Part shown: one piece after another, positions 44,253 through 55,005 of the stretch | Numbering within the stretch: the first letter of the stretch is position 1 | Layout: every line of letters starts with the position of its first letter | Assembly: GCA_016648135.1 (NCBI GenBank) | Contig: JADDOH010024928.1 | Location: 1-64,000 of the forward strand | Length of the DNA: 64,000 bases | Direction of reading: 5' to 3' | Origin: Agrypnia vestita | Taxonomy: Eukaryota; Arthropoda; Insecta; Trichoptera; Phryganeidae | Made by a program: the position numbers and the translations under genes | Notes under the pieces: model-generated | Told to the model about the DNA's origin: nothing | Database searches by the model: none | What the model saw: only the letters and a program-made list of their open reading frames with translations

Positions 44253-44509
44253 TCCAAGGCTATCAATCAAGGACAAATTTACTGTTAGATATTAAAAAGA
44301 GGTTTTTGTATAATATAAATGACTTTATGACTCTTATCGACATTTAGTGTGCTCGCACGAATTTCTCACCACCATCGCATAATTTTACACATTTTCTATT
44401 AGCAGACGTCACTCACCGCGGAAGTTTTAACTCAAAGTAAACTGGAATCAATTTTCAATCAACTTTCTTGGCTCCTGTCATTACTCACGTTCACCCCACT
44501 TTATGATCG

Positions 44510-44905
44510 TCTGAAATTTTTTTTTCACCCAGCTCCGCGGCGCTGGGCAAAAAGGCTGCCTCGCTTCGCCTATACGCAGCACACCGAGTATCACGGGGCT
44601 GTTGATTTTTTTGTGTGGTGTGTTTGTTTTAGCGGTGGTGTTGATTTTGTGGATGGGGTGTCAAAAGTGGACTTATCCTCTATTTCGCACCCTAAATTCC
44701 CTACTTGCTATTCTCGCGACGCCGTATTTACATGGCCATTACAAACTCTGACTGAAGAAGATGAAGCAAGTGGCCCTTGTGTGTGCGCTGGAGGAAAACA
44801 ACGAAGAGACGAGTATACAGGGTGTAACAGAGCTAGTCCACAATACTTAAAAATAGATTCCTGCTTTACTTATGACTCGAAAATGTTCATACAGCCATGA
44901 CCTAT
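44510..44905. other. GC-richer patch followed by MITE C end
   Basis: 44525-44780 is GC-richer, with a plus frame (44613-44900) lacking motifs. From 44822, AACAGAGCTAGTCCACAATA and GACTCGAAAATGTTCA are a MITE C end, so the frame's C-terminus is repeat-derived. Confidence 0.35.
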
Positions 44906-45009
44906 GAATTAAAACACCAGTACAACATGAATATACGACAAGACAAATAACTAATAATAAATTAGAAATTAAAAAACAAACAATTATTACGGAGATAAGA
45001 CCAAACAGT

Positions 45010-45295
45010 GCGTTGTAATATATAAAAATATTCAAAAAATTACCGGATAGAATAAAAAATATATACAAATTAATTTTGACGTGAAAGTTTTAAAATTTGT
45101 AGTTTTATATTATATTATAATTTATAATAATTTATAATATTATAATTATAATTAATTAATATAAATATAATTAATTATAATTAATAAGTAAAAAATAATT
45201 TAAGGAAATGTACACATACTGTAATGAAATTCTTGAGTTTAAACTGTAAATACAGTTTTGCAAGAGGTAAAAAAAATAAAATGGCAAAAAAAAAT
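45010..45295 (+). mobile_element. LINE 3' end, copy 3
   Basis: KLPDRIKNIYK-type reading (ATTACCGGATAGAATAAAAA), then a 3' untranslated region with AATGAAATTCTTGAGTTTAA and TTTTGCAAGAGGTAAAAAAA as at 8800 and 41205. Heavily AT-expanded in the middle. Confidence 0.55.
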
Positions 45296-45439
45296 ACAAA
45301 TATTAAACTTTTATGATTACAGTCCATTTAGGGATTCAATTCCCTCCAGTGTTGTTAGAACATACATATAAAAATATTGTTAATATTGCATCTATATCGA
45401 AATATAGCTCTGTTACACCTTGTGACATATATAGAGTGT

Positions 45440-45815
45440 AGAGAATCGTTTCTTACCGAAGGCGTTTGTATAGAATGAGTGTTAATAATAATATGTGCCG
45501 CGGATGTCCCCAAGGAATAGCTCGGTATTGCGGACGCAGTGCCATTTGGCGTCTTTCCGACAGTTTTTATTTATTCTGCTGGCAGTTACTTCAGCTGCTC
45601 TTATATTATGAACCGCAACAAGCAATACAATTTCTCAGCAGCCAAATAAACATAAAGGAGCTGTACTTATAAATTCCAATTTCTTCGTACTCCATCCAAA
45701 CTATTCGCTTCTGAAGATGTTATATATAATAATAAAAAAGACAGATACATACACACGCTGAACATGCCGCGATATTTATATTGTAATGTGGGAGGTTATA
45801 TTAAAAAAAGTTTCA
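45440..45815. other. Short unrecognised frames
   Basis: The plus frame 45466-45672 has normal composition (MSVNNNMCRGCPQGIARYC) but no known motif. It may be part of the following LINE's upstream sequence, but this is not shown. Confidence 0.25.
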
Positions 45816-45819
45816 ACGT

Positions 45820-46115
45820 AACATTTCGCGATAACATAGAGGCAGTCAGCGGTAATGCATTGAGAATACTAGGATTTGTTCTATGTACTGCCAGGGTTTT
45901 TAGAAAATCTCCGTGTACTGAGAACTCTTTTCAACTCCTTGGCGCGAAGTAGATTCGAGAGTGGCTCGATGATTTGGGGGCCACATGGTTTAAGTAGGTA
46001 CTCTCTTATGGTAGAGAAAGTACAAAACAAATTTACCTCTACATGAGAGAGTACGGGCTTTATCCTTAGCTTTACCCAACTGAATTTCTCCAGGGTTTGC
46101 TTGAATCATAATTTA
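45820..46115 (+). pseudogene. Jockey-type LINE reverse transcriptase fragment, copy 1
   Basis: The plus strand reads FRDNIEAVSGNALRILGFVL, CTARVFRK, then in shifted frames the segment equivalent to SRFESGSMIWGPH, MVEKVQNKF, YLYMRE and LYPTEFLQG. This is the C-terminal third of a Jockey-like reverse transcriptase. Frameshifted and truncated at both ends. Sister copies at 50555-51075 and 57990-58620. Confidence 0.7.
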
Positions 46116-46119
46116 TAAG

Positions 46120-47650
46120 TTTTATGATTTGAATGTATGTTTTTTATGTAAATGTTATATACAAAAATAAATTGAATAATTACATTAAGCATTTTAGTCA
46201 TAAAATATATTCTAAAATACATAGTCGACTTATCCACGGTCAAGTTTATTATTTTACAGGTAGTTTCCTGTCTAAATTAGAAGTAGCTATGCAGAAAGCG
46301 ATCATCGCACAAAATGCTAAAAATGAGTTATACCTATACGGGTTTGGAAAGCTGAATACGATATATTTATGTACTGAAAACGTCAAGGCTCTAAGTACTA
46401 AGGTTTTTATAAACTCACTATTTTTCTAGCTCAAATCGCGCCTATCACCGTGTTATTTTTATGATTATTTATTCAATTTTATGATTATGATTACCATCAA
46501 CGTTAAATTAACTCTAAAACTAAAAAAAATGGTTTGACTATTTTCTGCTGCTTCAAATTTATAAATCATTGGTCAAAAAATGTAGGTTAAAAATTTCCAT
46601 GTGGTATGGACGCATTATGCAATTTTTGATGTGTAATATCTTTCCTCTCGCATTCCTGCAATCTGTGACAGAGATTCGTGTAAAAGGACGGAAATGCGTA
46701 ACAGGAAATAAGACGCCCGGGAAGCGCGCGCAATTTCATTTGACTAATGAGCGCGCGCGATGGAAAAAAATTATCGTTTATAAACAAATCAATATCCAGC
46801 AAGTGCCATCACAGCGAAGACGCACACTTCCAACATTCAACGCTTCTAATTTTGTGTGTATGTTGCGCGTCTGGTGTCAAGCGTGTAGATGTGACTTTTT
46901 GGCTTATATCTTCGAAACTATCCAATAAATACTTCATTTTTTTTACATTAATGTAAGCAATAACTACCCTTAACGATTTTCATTCTCAAATTTTATGTAA
47001 TTTATGTGATTATTTTTAAATATTTATTCAAAGTTTTCATACAACATGTATAGTGGTACACTACCGCCATCTATGAAAATAAATAAAAACATATAATTGA
47101 CCAAACACATTTCTAAATAAAAATGCGTATGTAGATATACGGTACCTACTAGTCCGGTAGAATTAAATAATAAATAAATGCACATACATTTTCTTTACTT
47201 GTATTTACTAATTAATAAATATATAGGTATTAGCTTTTTAAAATTTTGATGTCAATTCCTGTTGCAGCTCAATTGATATTTTTAATTGTGAGACGTCAAA
47301 TGTTACACATCACATGCGACTACTGTAAGGCTCGCTCGTTTTTTTAATTCTATTGTTACTACACGATAATAATTTTGTAAAAAACATCTAAGTAGTTTGA
47401 ACATTTCTACCTCTTAGATAATACTTTTTACTTTAACAAATTCATAGAATGTAAAACCAGAATAGAAAAATAAGGAGGTTCTATTTTTCATAGATTTTGA
47501 CATTTTGTAGAAAAAAACCAATCTATAAATCTGGTCATATCTTCATAAATAAAAGATTTTTATTGTAATTACATTAAAAAAATATAATAAACAATAATGA
47601 ATAATTTATCGACGTATTACGTTTTTAAATGTTCACATTTTTAGAAGCCA
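46120..47650. other. Spacer with unsupported frames
   Basis: Frames at 46133-46429 (98 codons) and 46569-46928 (119 codons, plus) have no motif. 46720-46765 contains two GCGCGCGC runs. Otherwise AT-rich. Confidence 0.3.
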
Positions 47651-47654
47651 TTTT

Positions 47655-47880
47655 CTCAGTCCTATATTTTTGGGTTAAATGCTTTCTGCAGAACTACGTC
47701 AAATTATGAGTCGAAAATGCTCACCAATGTCCAACTATCAATGGTATTGGAGACAAGCCTTTGTTGAAAGTTTGCATTTTTTAATAACATTTACTATCTT
47801 CTTTAAAATGTTGGAAAATCTTTCATGTCACTTATATCGAATATTAAAAAGAATATTAGCTTTAATACTAGTGAAATAAA
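47655..47880. repeat. MITE family C, diverged copy
   Basis: ATTATGAGTCGAAAATGCTC, AATGTTGGAAAATC and ACTTATATCGAATATTAAAA align with the family C interior. The plus frame over it is incidental. 47885-48475 has nothing recognised. Confidence 0.5.
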
Positions 47881-49014
47881 ATGATTAGTAGTACCTCGCA
47901 CAAAATTCTTGATCAAATTTTTACATCATTTTTATATTTTTATTCTCGATTCGTATTTCTAAAATGTATAATCCCCTCAAGTATAAGATTTAGGTTTAAA
48001 ACACCCTTTATAATCTAAAGTTATTTAATAAAGTAGGTACTAATTCTTTAACGGGGTCTGTATGAACCGATTCATTATGTTAATCCAAATGTGTCGGAAT
48101 TTCAATATTTCACTTTTTCCGCTGGTCGCTTATAGTATAATGTCTCATTAATCCGTTTTCCACTTCATTTATCTCTTCGCCCGGAGAAGAAAAGCAGGAA
48201 ATCGCGAACATTTTAATTCGTCCTTATTTTATTCGATTCATTGTACTTTCTTTTTTACTTTGTCATTGTCCTTTGCCTCTATTATCTTCCCAGTTCATTA
48301 TCTAAGCGTTAAGTGTTAGCGCCGTATTATCGTTACATTATCGACCTTTCTTTCTCTAAATAAATACATCGTTAAGATATGAAAAAATATTTTGTTACGA
48401 GACTGTAGAAAAGGATAGAATTATACATAATCGAGGATTTTACGGCACTCTGGGCGTTTTTCGCAGTGAATTGGAAAGTAGGGGAGGGTGGGGCGTGTTG
48501 TGACAGGGGCAGGTTGTGACAAGGCGATTAAAATTCGTGCCATTTGACTTAGCGTTACCCGCATAGATTCATTTCATGTGAACTCCGTAGCGTCAGTTGC
48601 TATCAAAATATTGGAGCCGTGCGGTTGATTTCATTAAAGTTAAATGATAAAGTTTGATTTTGAGGTACTAAACTAACTTTTTCTGCACTGATTCCAAGTG
48701 TTCTGTTGTTTAACCAATACTAGGTGAGTTATTTTACATTTTATTTACCAAATGTTGTGTCTTTTGGCTGTATTATCAGCAATAAAGGAAAACCTTGCGG
48801 TAAATAAATTCACTTTCGTAGACATTTTAATATAAAATGATCGTATGGGGCGAGTTGTTACAAAAATGTGGGGGCTAGTTGTGACTGTCACAACAAGCCC
48901 CTTCGAAATAATTAAAATTTTATTTTTAATAAAACAATTATTAGATGTGAAACTGTACAGTTCAATTATTATTTTTACTTTACTTTTTTTATTCGTTTTC
49001 TTCAAGGATTCAAA

Positions 49015-49901
49015 ATGGTACGAAATTACATTAAAAAAACGAAGAAGGGTAAAATTCCCGAAAGTGTTTATAAACTCACTGCTGCTGAGATAGAGGCTAC
49101 AAACGTGTCTCTTCGAAAAGCCGCGGTGTCTTTTGGTGTCAATTATAATTGTCATATATGACACTAAAACGATTCATAGATTGGAAAAAGCCCTTCCATT
49201 TGTAAATTCTAAGGTGGGCTATTGCAACCCGGGACAAATTTTTACCCATGCCAAGAAAAATAATTTGGAGATGACATTGCAAAATGTAGTAAAGTTTATT
49301 ATGGTTTGACCACAGCTGATGCGAAAAAGCTTGCATATGAGTATGCATGTTAAAATATGATCAAAATTCACGAAAATTGGACAACACCATTGAACACCAG
49401 AATAAATCCGGCCATTACCTAAAGCTAATCCAAGAAAGAATCTACGTAGTAGAAAGAAAATTTAAAGCGTAATTTTAACTGACACGCCAATAAAAAATAA
49501 GTAGGAATTGGACGATAATCTAAGAAAGGAAAATAAATGCGAAAAGATGCGAAAGTCAAATCACAAAAGGAACTAAAAAAAAACAAGCACCCAATAAATC
49601 AAAAGCGGTAATAAAGAAAAAACTACCCAAGAATGAGACTTTTGGAGTGAATGAACGAATTCTAGTATCGTCTTCATCCAGCGAGACTGAAGAGGAGCCA
49701 CCTATCATGGAAACTGATGACAGCGATGCAAACGAAGATGAGCAATGCATTGCTTGTAAAAATCCTTATTCTAATGATATTTCGGGTAAAAGGTGGGTGA
49801 GGTGCATAAAATGCCAGAGATGGTGTAATGAGCTATGTGCTGGAATAGACGAATTCACTCAAGATTGTATTTATGACTTATGTTTGACTGGCAAAAAATA
49901 A
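49015..49901 (+). pseudogene. Pogo-like transposase remnant (psq HTH and C-terminal tail)
   Basis: ATG at 49015 begins MVRNYIKKTKKGKIPESVYK, then EATNVSLRKAAVSFGVNYN, a psq-type helix-turn-helix, ending in a stop after 48 codons. Decayed pieces follow: VGYCNPGQIFTHAKKNNLEM, where pogo-like proteins continue into the CENPB-type domain, then ILTDTPIKN further on. The DDE catalytic domain is absent. The last part (49647-49901) is an open 84-codon frame: acidic SSSSSETEEEPP, then a zinc-finger-like CIACKNPYSNDISGKRWVRC, CQRWCNELCAG, as found at the C-terminus of insect pogo-like transposases. Not functional as an enzyme. Confidence 0.7.
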
Positions 49902-50148
49902 TTTTAATAGATTACAGAATTTTCTTACCACAGTTGATAAGAGTACAAATTTTGTTTATTTGTTGATGGTTAATTATAAAACATGTTACTACTTGTACAA
50001 TTAATTGTTCATAACATTTGTTTTGTTACTTAAATTACTCAACAATATTTGACGATTAGTTCGTCACAACCTGCCCCACCCTTGTCACAACTGACCCCTC
50101 GGGTGGGGCAGGTTGTGACAACAGGTTGTGAAAAACCGTATTTTGTTG

Positions 50149-50331
50149 TCTTCAAGTTTGTGTTTACTGGGGTATTATGCCGTGTTGTTACGACCTTTCG
50201 GGCCGACGTTTCCGATCCCATTGCAGGGTCCATCATCAGGGCTGATGTGGACCCTGCAATGGGATCCGAAACGTCGGCCCGAAAGGTCGTAACAACACGG
50301 CATAATACCCCAGTAAACACAAACTTGAAGA
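50149..50331. repeat. Near-perfect 183-bp palindrome with hammerhead-like cores
   Basis: About 90-bp arms: TCTTCAAGTTTGTGTTTACT, GGGGTATTATGCCGTGTTGT, ACGACCTTTCGGGCCGACGT and so on, mirrored after the centre at about 50240. Differences between arms are one or two bases. Each arm contains CTGATG, a hairpin GGACCC...GGGATC and GAAACG. The two 93- and 124-codon frames across it exist on opposite strands because of the symmetry and are not genes. Confidence 0.85.
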
Positions 50332-50554
50332 TTCTGAGTGGCCGTGAAAACCTAAGAACATTCGTATTTTGTTGCGTTGTCCTTTTGGTAACATGGTCAA
50401 TAATGCTAATTTTTTATAGGTGAAGAATTGTTTGATTCAACTAAAATGTAACTTTTTTGATATTATTAAAGATTCTTCCACAACACCTTTTTTCATAAAT
50501 TAGTCACAACACGCCCCCCCCTCCCCTACGGTATATGGAGCAGGCAATGGGTGC

Positions 50555-51075
50555 TGGCAAATATTCAATTCAATTTTATTTTTGAAAATAACATTTACAT
50601 AACAAACGTACATTCAAGTCGTAAAGGTAATAAATGAAGAGTTTATAAAATGTTTTAATTAACATACATATTCGTATCAAATGAATAGGAGAATCCTGCT
50701 TCGGAAAACTTTCTCAGAGATATGCAACAGTCCAAACAATGTCCAAAGCGATATTGTTCAGCATAGCTGTAGCTCTTCCAACAGGCATAACTATCGGCAG
50801 GTTGGTCCTGTATATTGGAATGTGAAACAATCTATGCTGATGATGTCTAAGGTAATTAATTATCGGGAACATACAAACCAATGCTCTGCATAATTTCAGT
50901 ATTATCGATCATACCGCGCAATAATCGATAAAAATGTGTACGTAACACATTCCTTCTAGTCTCTAGACTATTGTAGCCAAGCATACCCTGGAGAAACTCG
51001 GTTGGGTAAAGCCAAGGATAATGCCAGTACTCTCTCATGTAGAGATATAATAGTGCAAACCCGCGCTCTTATTGG
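50555..51075 (-). pseudogene. Jockey-type LINE reverse transcriptase C-terminus, copy 2
   Basis: On the minus strand: YPTEFLQGMLGYNSLETRR, LRTHFYRLLRGMIDN, then in a shifted frame LRHHQHRLFHIPIYRTNLP, VMPVGRATAMLN and DIVW, the standard end of a Jockey-like protein, then a 3' untranslated region. It is 5'-truncated. Frames on the plus strand here are shadows. Confidence 0.75.
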
Positions 51076-51224
51076 CTACACACATATGTCTAGACAAAAA
51101 ATTTAGTTCAATGCTTTCATTTCATAAAATAATATTGAGAACACGCAGCATCTGAGCATTCTCGTTCATCAGTAATCCAAGGTAGAGACATGGCTGCGAG
51201 AAAAGATCATCAAGATTATCTTTA

Positions 51225-51690
51225 TTACACCCTTAACTCGTGGCGTCTGCTTGCTTGCCGTCAACTTTGGATCGATTTTTGACCCTTTTCCCGCGATCCA
51301 ATCGAGCTGAAACTTGGCAAGTAGACTCGTGGCGACGATCAAGAAGATCTATCAAATTTTCGTTAAAAAAATTAATAATTATAGTATAATTTCGGATTTT
51401 TAGAAATTTTATTGGTTTTTTCAAATTAGAATCATTAGAAAAGTTTAATTACGGCGGCCTGATAGCGTCGCGGAATATTTTGTAAATTTGAATTACTCCG
51501 TCGGTATGCAAAATAGGTACTTCACTACGAATGTCGAAAATCTAAATTGACTGACAAATGTTTTAGCTGTGAGTTTAGTGTTATGTTATATGTTTTAATT
51601 CGTCTTTAATTGTTGTTATATTTTACAAAGAAAGGGAGTATAATTAAAACTTGGTTTTTATGGGTTACATTTTTTTTTTTTGTTGCTATT
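51225..51690. repeat. Dispersed repeat A, copy 3
   Basis: AACTCGTGGCGTCTGCTTGC at 51236, CCCTTTTCCCGCGATCCAAT, ACTCGTGGCGACGATCAAGA and AAAACTTGGTTTTTATGGGT, as in copy 1 (10185). Unknown class. Confidence 0.7.
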
Positions 51691-51839
51691 TTACTCGGAA
51701 TCAAATAAAAATGTACAAGATTGCGGAACGGGGACAAATAAAGGCTCGAGCCGCCTTGAAAGAACTTTTATCCAACACGATTTAAAAAAACTGATATTCT
51801 AAAGACCCTCTTGCGTGTGGTACGAAAAATAAAAACAAG

Positions 51840-52127
51840 ATGTTGCGACTACCTACCCTCGATCCCGCAGGGCGGCGCGTGATTATCTCCGACTACATTA
51901 GACCCGCGTTATGTTCGCAGAAACATTTTGTTCCAGAGGGGAAGATTGGAAGGAAGACTGTTTCAACTGTGGTCTCTGATGAGAAAACTTTTTTTGCCTT
52001 GGAATATATTCCTGATTGTAGAAGTGAAAATGAGCGATTTGATTGTACGCTGTTAGACCGATTAGATGGACACATTAACGAACAAACAGGGGAAGTTATA
52101 CAAGGACTGACAATTACATTAATATAA
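51840..52127 (+). CDS. Unrecognised open frame, 95 codons
   Basis: Starts MLRLPTLDPAGRRVIISDYI and continues CSQKHFVPEGKIGRKTV, FFALEYIPDCRSENERFD, LLDRLDGHINEQTGEV. Balanced composition and few AT-driven residues make it look coding. No Cys/His cluster, signal peptide or known motif was recognised. Upstream (51713-51839) there is only weakly coding sequence. It could be a host exon or a fragment of a transposon gene. The ATG at 51840 is the first in frame. Confidence 0.3.
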   Translation: MLRLPTLDPAGRRVIISDYIRPALCSQKHFVPEGKIGRKTVSTVVSDEKTFFALEYIPDCRSENERFDCTLLDRLDGHINEQTGEVIQGLTITLI

Positions 52128-52384
52128 TGTTTTTCTTACGCATTATATGGCAACATCGTAATGTCTCAAAGAGCTGTTGAACAACAAATTATCAATTTGT
52201 CAAAATGTGATTGTTTCAGGCAGAATTTTTCGAGACACTAATTTTGCAGACATTGATTATTTTTAACATAAATGCTATGCCCAAAAAAATATTACAAAGC
52301 CTTATCTAATCAACTCCAATTAAAATTACTGTTTTTAAATCTGTGTACAGGCAATCCCTAATATATATGTAACCATCAAATTTG

Positions 52385-52640
52385 GATCCTTACGGACAGA
52401 GTGAGAACAAGGATCTAGACTGCCGAGATGAGTTTACTAAGGGGGGTAGCGGGAATCACACGCTTTGCATGCAACCCCTACTCCTACATATAGAAAAATC
52501 ATTAATTAATAACTCATTAGAGGTAGCATGGACATGTGCTAGAATGCCAAAGGAACATCTTCTTGGTAGCCCCAGAAGAAAGATGATCGGTGGGTCGCCC
52601 CAGATTGAGCTGGGAACTGGTAACGAATATACGGTATACG
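52385..52640 (+). pseudogene. Degenerate RTE-type LINE C-terminal fragment
   Basis: AGGATCTAGACTGCCGAGAT, GAGTTTACTAAGG and GGGTAGCGGGAAT parallel the sequence at 18210-18265 (minus). WTCARMPKEHLLGSPRRKMI and GGSPQIELG read as the following part. The 113-codon frame 52382-52723 is this decayed LINE plus downstream sequence. Confidence 0.55.
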
Positions 52641-52644
52641 TATT

Positions 52645-55000
52645 CGAAGACCTTGACAGACAAACTGAATGCGCATGCGTGAAAGTCGGATACTTTCGAA
52701 CGAATAATAGATATGATATCTGATATCTGTGTGTCTACTAGATTCATTGATGCTCAAAAATTGAGAATGTACATATACAAATATGAATACGAATTTCGAA
52801 CATGTGAATTTCTGAAAAGTGTCAATCGTTGACTTTTATGGGTATATACTGAATAAAATATGTAACGAGTTGTGTACATATCTTTTTGCCGAGATTTTTG
52901 CGAGATAAAATGTTGATTCATCAAAAAGTCAACAAATAACATTCCAATCACACGAATATTTCAACAGAAATCGACGAAAAACAGAAATGACGTCAACTGG
53001 AAGATCTAAATAATGAGATAAATAAATATGTAAACCAGGATATAAAAAGGGCCAAAGTAAAAGTCCTTAATGGTCGTTCCTTAATTGAAAATTCCCGGGA
53101 AAAAGGGTAGAAAAGCGATCTATTACAACCCCTTCAATCAAAAGTCAATTATATCAGATTAAAAAAAAATCCTTTTTAAAATTTTAATAGTTGAACAGCA
53201 CAAGAAGAGGCGAGAAAATAAATGTGCGTATAAAAGAAAAAATATGTAGTACGTAATTTAATGTGCCAAAAAAATCAATGGCAATTGGCAGGCGTATCAT
53301 CTTGATGGATGCAGTGACCCAGTGGTACTCGAGAGGAATCAAAAGTGTAAAATACTACCCTAAATCTACTATGCTACTGAAATTCTACGGGCAGTGAATT
53401 ACTGGCAGAGAAAATAGGTAGGCCTTCATCCAAAAGTGGTCTGAAAAATGCTTATGATGTTGATGAAATAAGTTCTCACACTCCAGTGGATGTGACTGGG
53501 CTTCTAACACTGAAGGTTAAATTTTCAGTGAGGTCCCAACAAATCCGTCTAATAATTGGGTTTCGTATTATTCATTTTAAATTAAGATAAATTGTAGAAG
53601 TCTAAAGATCAAGCTTTTTATATGGGAAACATGTAGTGAAGTCTTTGTAGAAGGGCCACAGGACTAATAACCTGTGCTTGCTGGCTTACGTGGCATAATG
53701 CAACGTTCACTGATTCCATCACTTACGGTGTTCTTAAATATCCACACATTATGAAATTTTTGAAGGTTATCTTTATTTATTTTTATCCGTCTTATTTCAA
53801 ATATTTGAAGTAACTATGCTGTAGCTGTCTATAGTCGAAAATTCTTATTCCCATGATAAATTATACAAAAATTTCGCCACTGGTAATTATACCTTTTTTT
53901 AAAGTGAAAAATGAAGCTATACTCTTTTTAATTTATGTAAAATGATGGTATTTATTTTTATGTATAATGTATTTTTATATAACTTGGTATTCTTCCGAAT
54001 TATTTACACTAGAATACGCGTGACAATTATATTTTTTTAACAACCGAGATGGTAGGATCAAAAGAAATAACGCACTATCGAAATCCGTCGAACGGTCCAT
54101 CGAATTCTGTAAACATCGAAAAGGCGACATAATCATGGGTCTACAAAAGCGAGGGTGCCGTAATGCATAATAATAGTGTATGTCAGAGTTGATAACGGGC
54201 TATTACCGTAGAAAGCTAGATCGTGCGATTTTTATTATTAAAAAAATTTCAATGATAGTAAATCAAGAAAGTACCTACCGACGAGCGAGAAGTTTTCTAT
54301 TGCGAATCTGAGTGGTTTAAGTAACGTGCATCATGAGAGACATGTTATTCAGGACTGATAATAAGATTCTAGAAAAACACCGAAGATTCTAGAAACATTT
54401 AGTGAGAATTTAAGAACAGTTCTCCGGCTAAATTCATGTCCAGTGACTTTGCGTAATAAATTAAAGTTTAAATTGTTTTTAGTGTTTCATGTTCCTCCCA
54501 CAGCCATGATCCTATAACAATACATATAAAAATATTTATAATTTTTATTTTAAAATGTTACATTTAATGTTAATTGAATGTTTTTGAAAGCGTTTAACAT
54601 TGACATCAGAGTATTGAGTTCAAAGGTTTAGAATATTAATGTGAGACATATTATATTCTCTGCCTATTTCCATGGAAATACGGCAGATTCGGTTATGGGA
54701 AATGAGAAAACGTAAAAAAAACTAAAAAAGATATTTCTATTTCGGTGGCGCTGGCGTTTCAAATCGTTTGTACACAAAAAATCAGAGCATAGCGGGAATA
54801 TTTATTCAAATGTAATACATTGCGAGGCAGGAACAAATATTATTTTGGTGAAGGGGGTGAATTGAAAACATACCCTCAACAATGGCACCGCCCACTATGA
54901 AAGTAGATTTTCATTACTGTAATTTTAAACTATTGTAATAATAAATAGTCAAGATATATCATTAGGGGAAAGTCCAAAGTTCGTGGAATTGGTTGTTGAT
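52645..55000. other. Intergenic with dispersed repeat B, copy 2
   Basis: 53640-53870 matches 12110-12330 (ATAATGCAACGTTCACTGAT, TATCCACACATTATG, ATATTTGAAGTAACTATGC). A plus reading at 52975-53130 (EDLNNEINKYVNQDIKRAK) is faintly LINE-like. Nothing else is supported. Confidence 0.35.
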
Positions 55001-55005
55001 GTTTA

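Larger units (their letters stand above)
48481..50526 (+). mobile_element. Pogo/Tigger-like DNA transposon, internally deleted
   Basis: Terminal inverted repeats GGGGAGGGTGGGGCGTGTTG...TGTGAC and (complement) GTCACAACACGCCCC...CTCCCC, flanked by TA (48479-48480, 50527-50528). It contains split remnants of a psq-type transposase. A word like GGGGCAGGTTGTGACAA recurs near both ends (48500, 48846, 48875, 50065, 50105), possibly as sub-terminal binding sites. A 183-bp palindrome has been gained near the 3' end. Confidence 0.75.

Noticed and set aside
46569..46928. 119-codon plus frame as a gene
   Set aside because: No motif, overlapping frames on both strands, and GCGCGC runs that lower stop frequency locally.
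48745..49164. 139-codon minus-strand frame
   Set aside because: It lies antisense to the pogo-like element start, where the plus strand has a recognisable psq helix-turn-helix.
50039..50423. 93-codon minus and 124-codon plus frames with matching sequences
   Set aside because: Both are products of the 183-bp palindrome; symmetry makes the same frame open on both strands.
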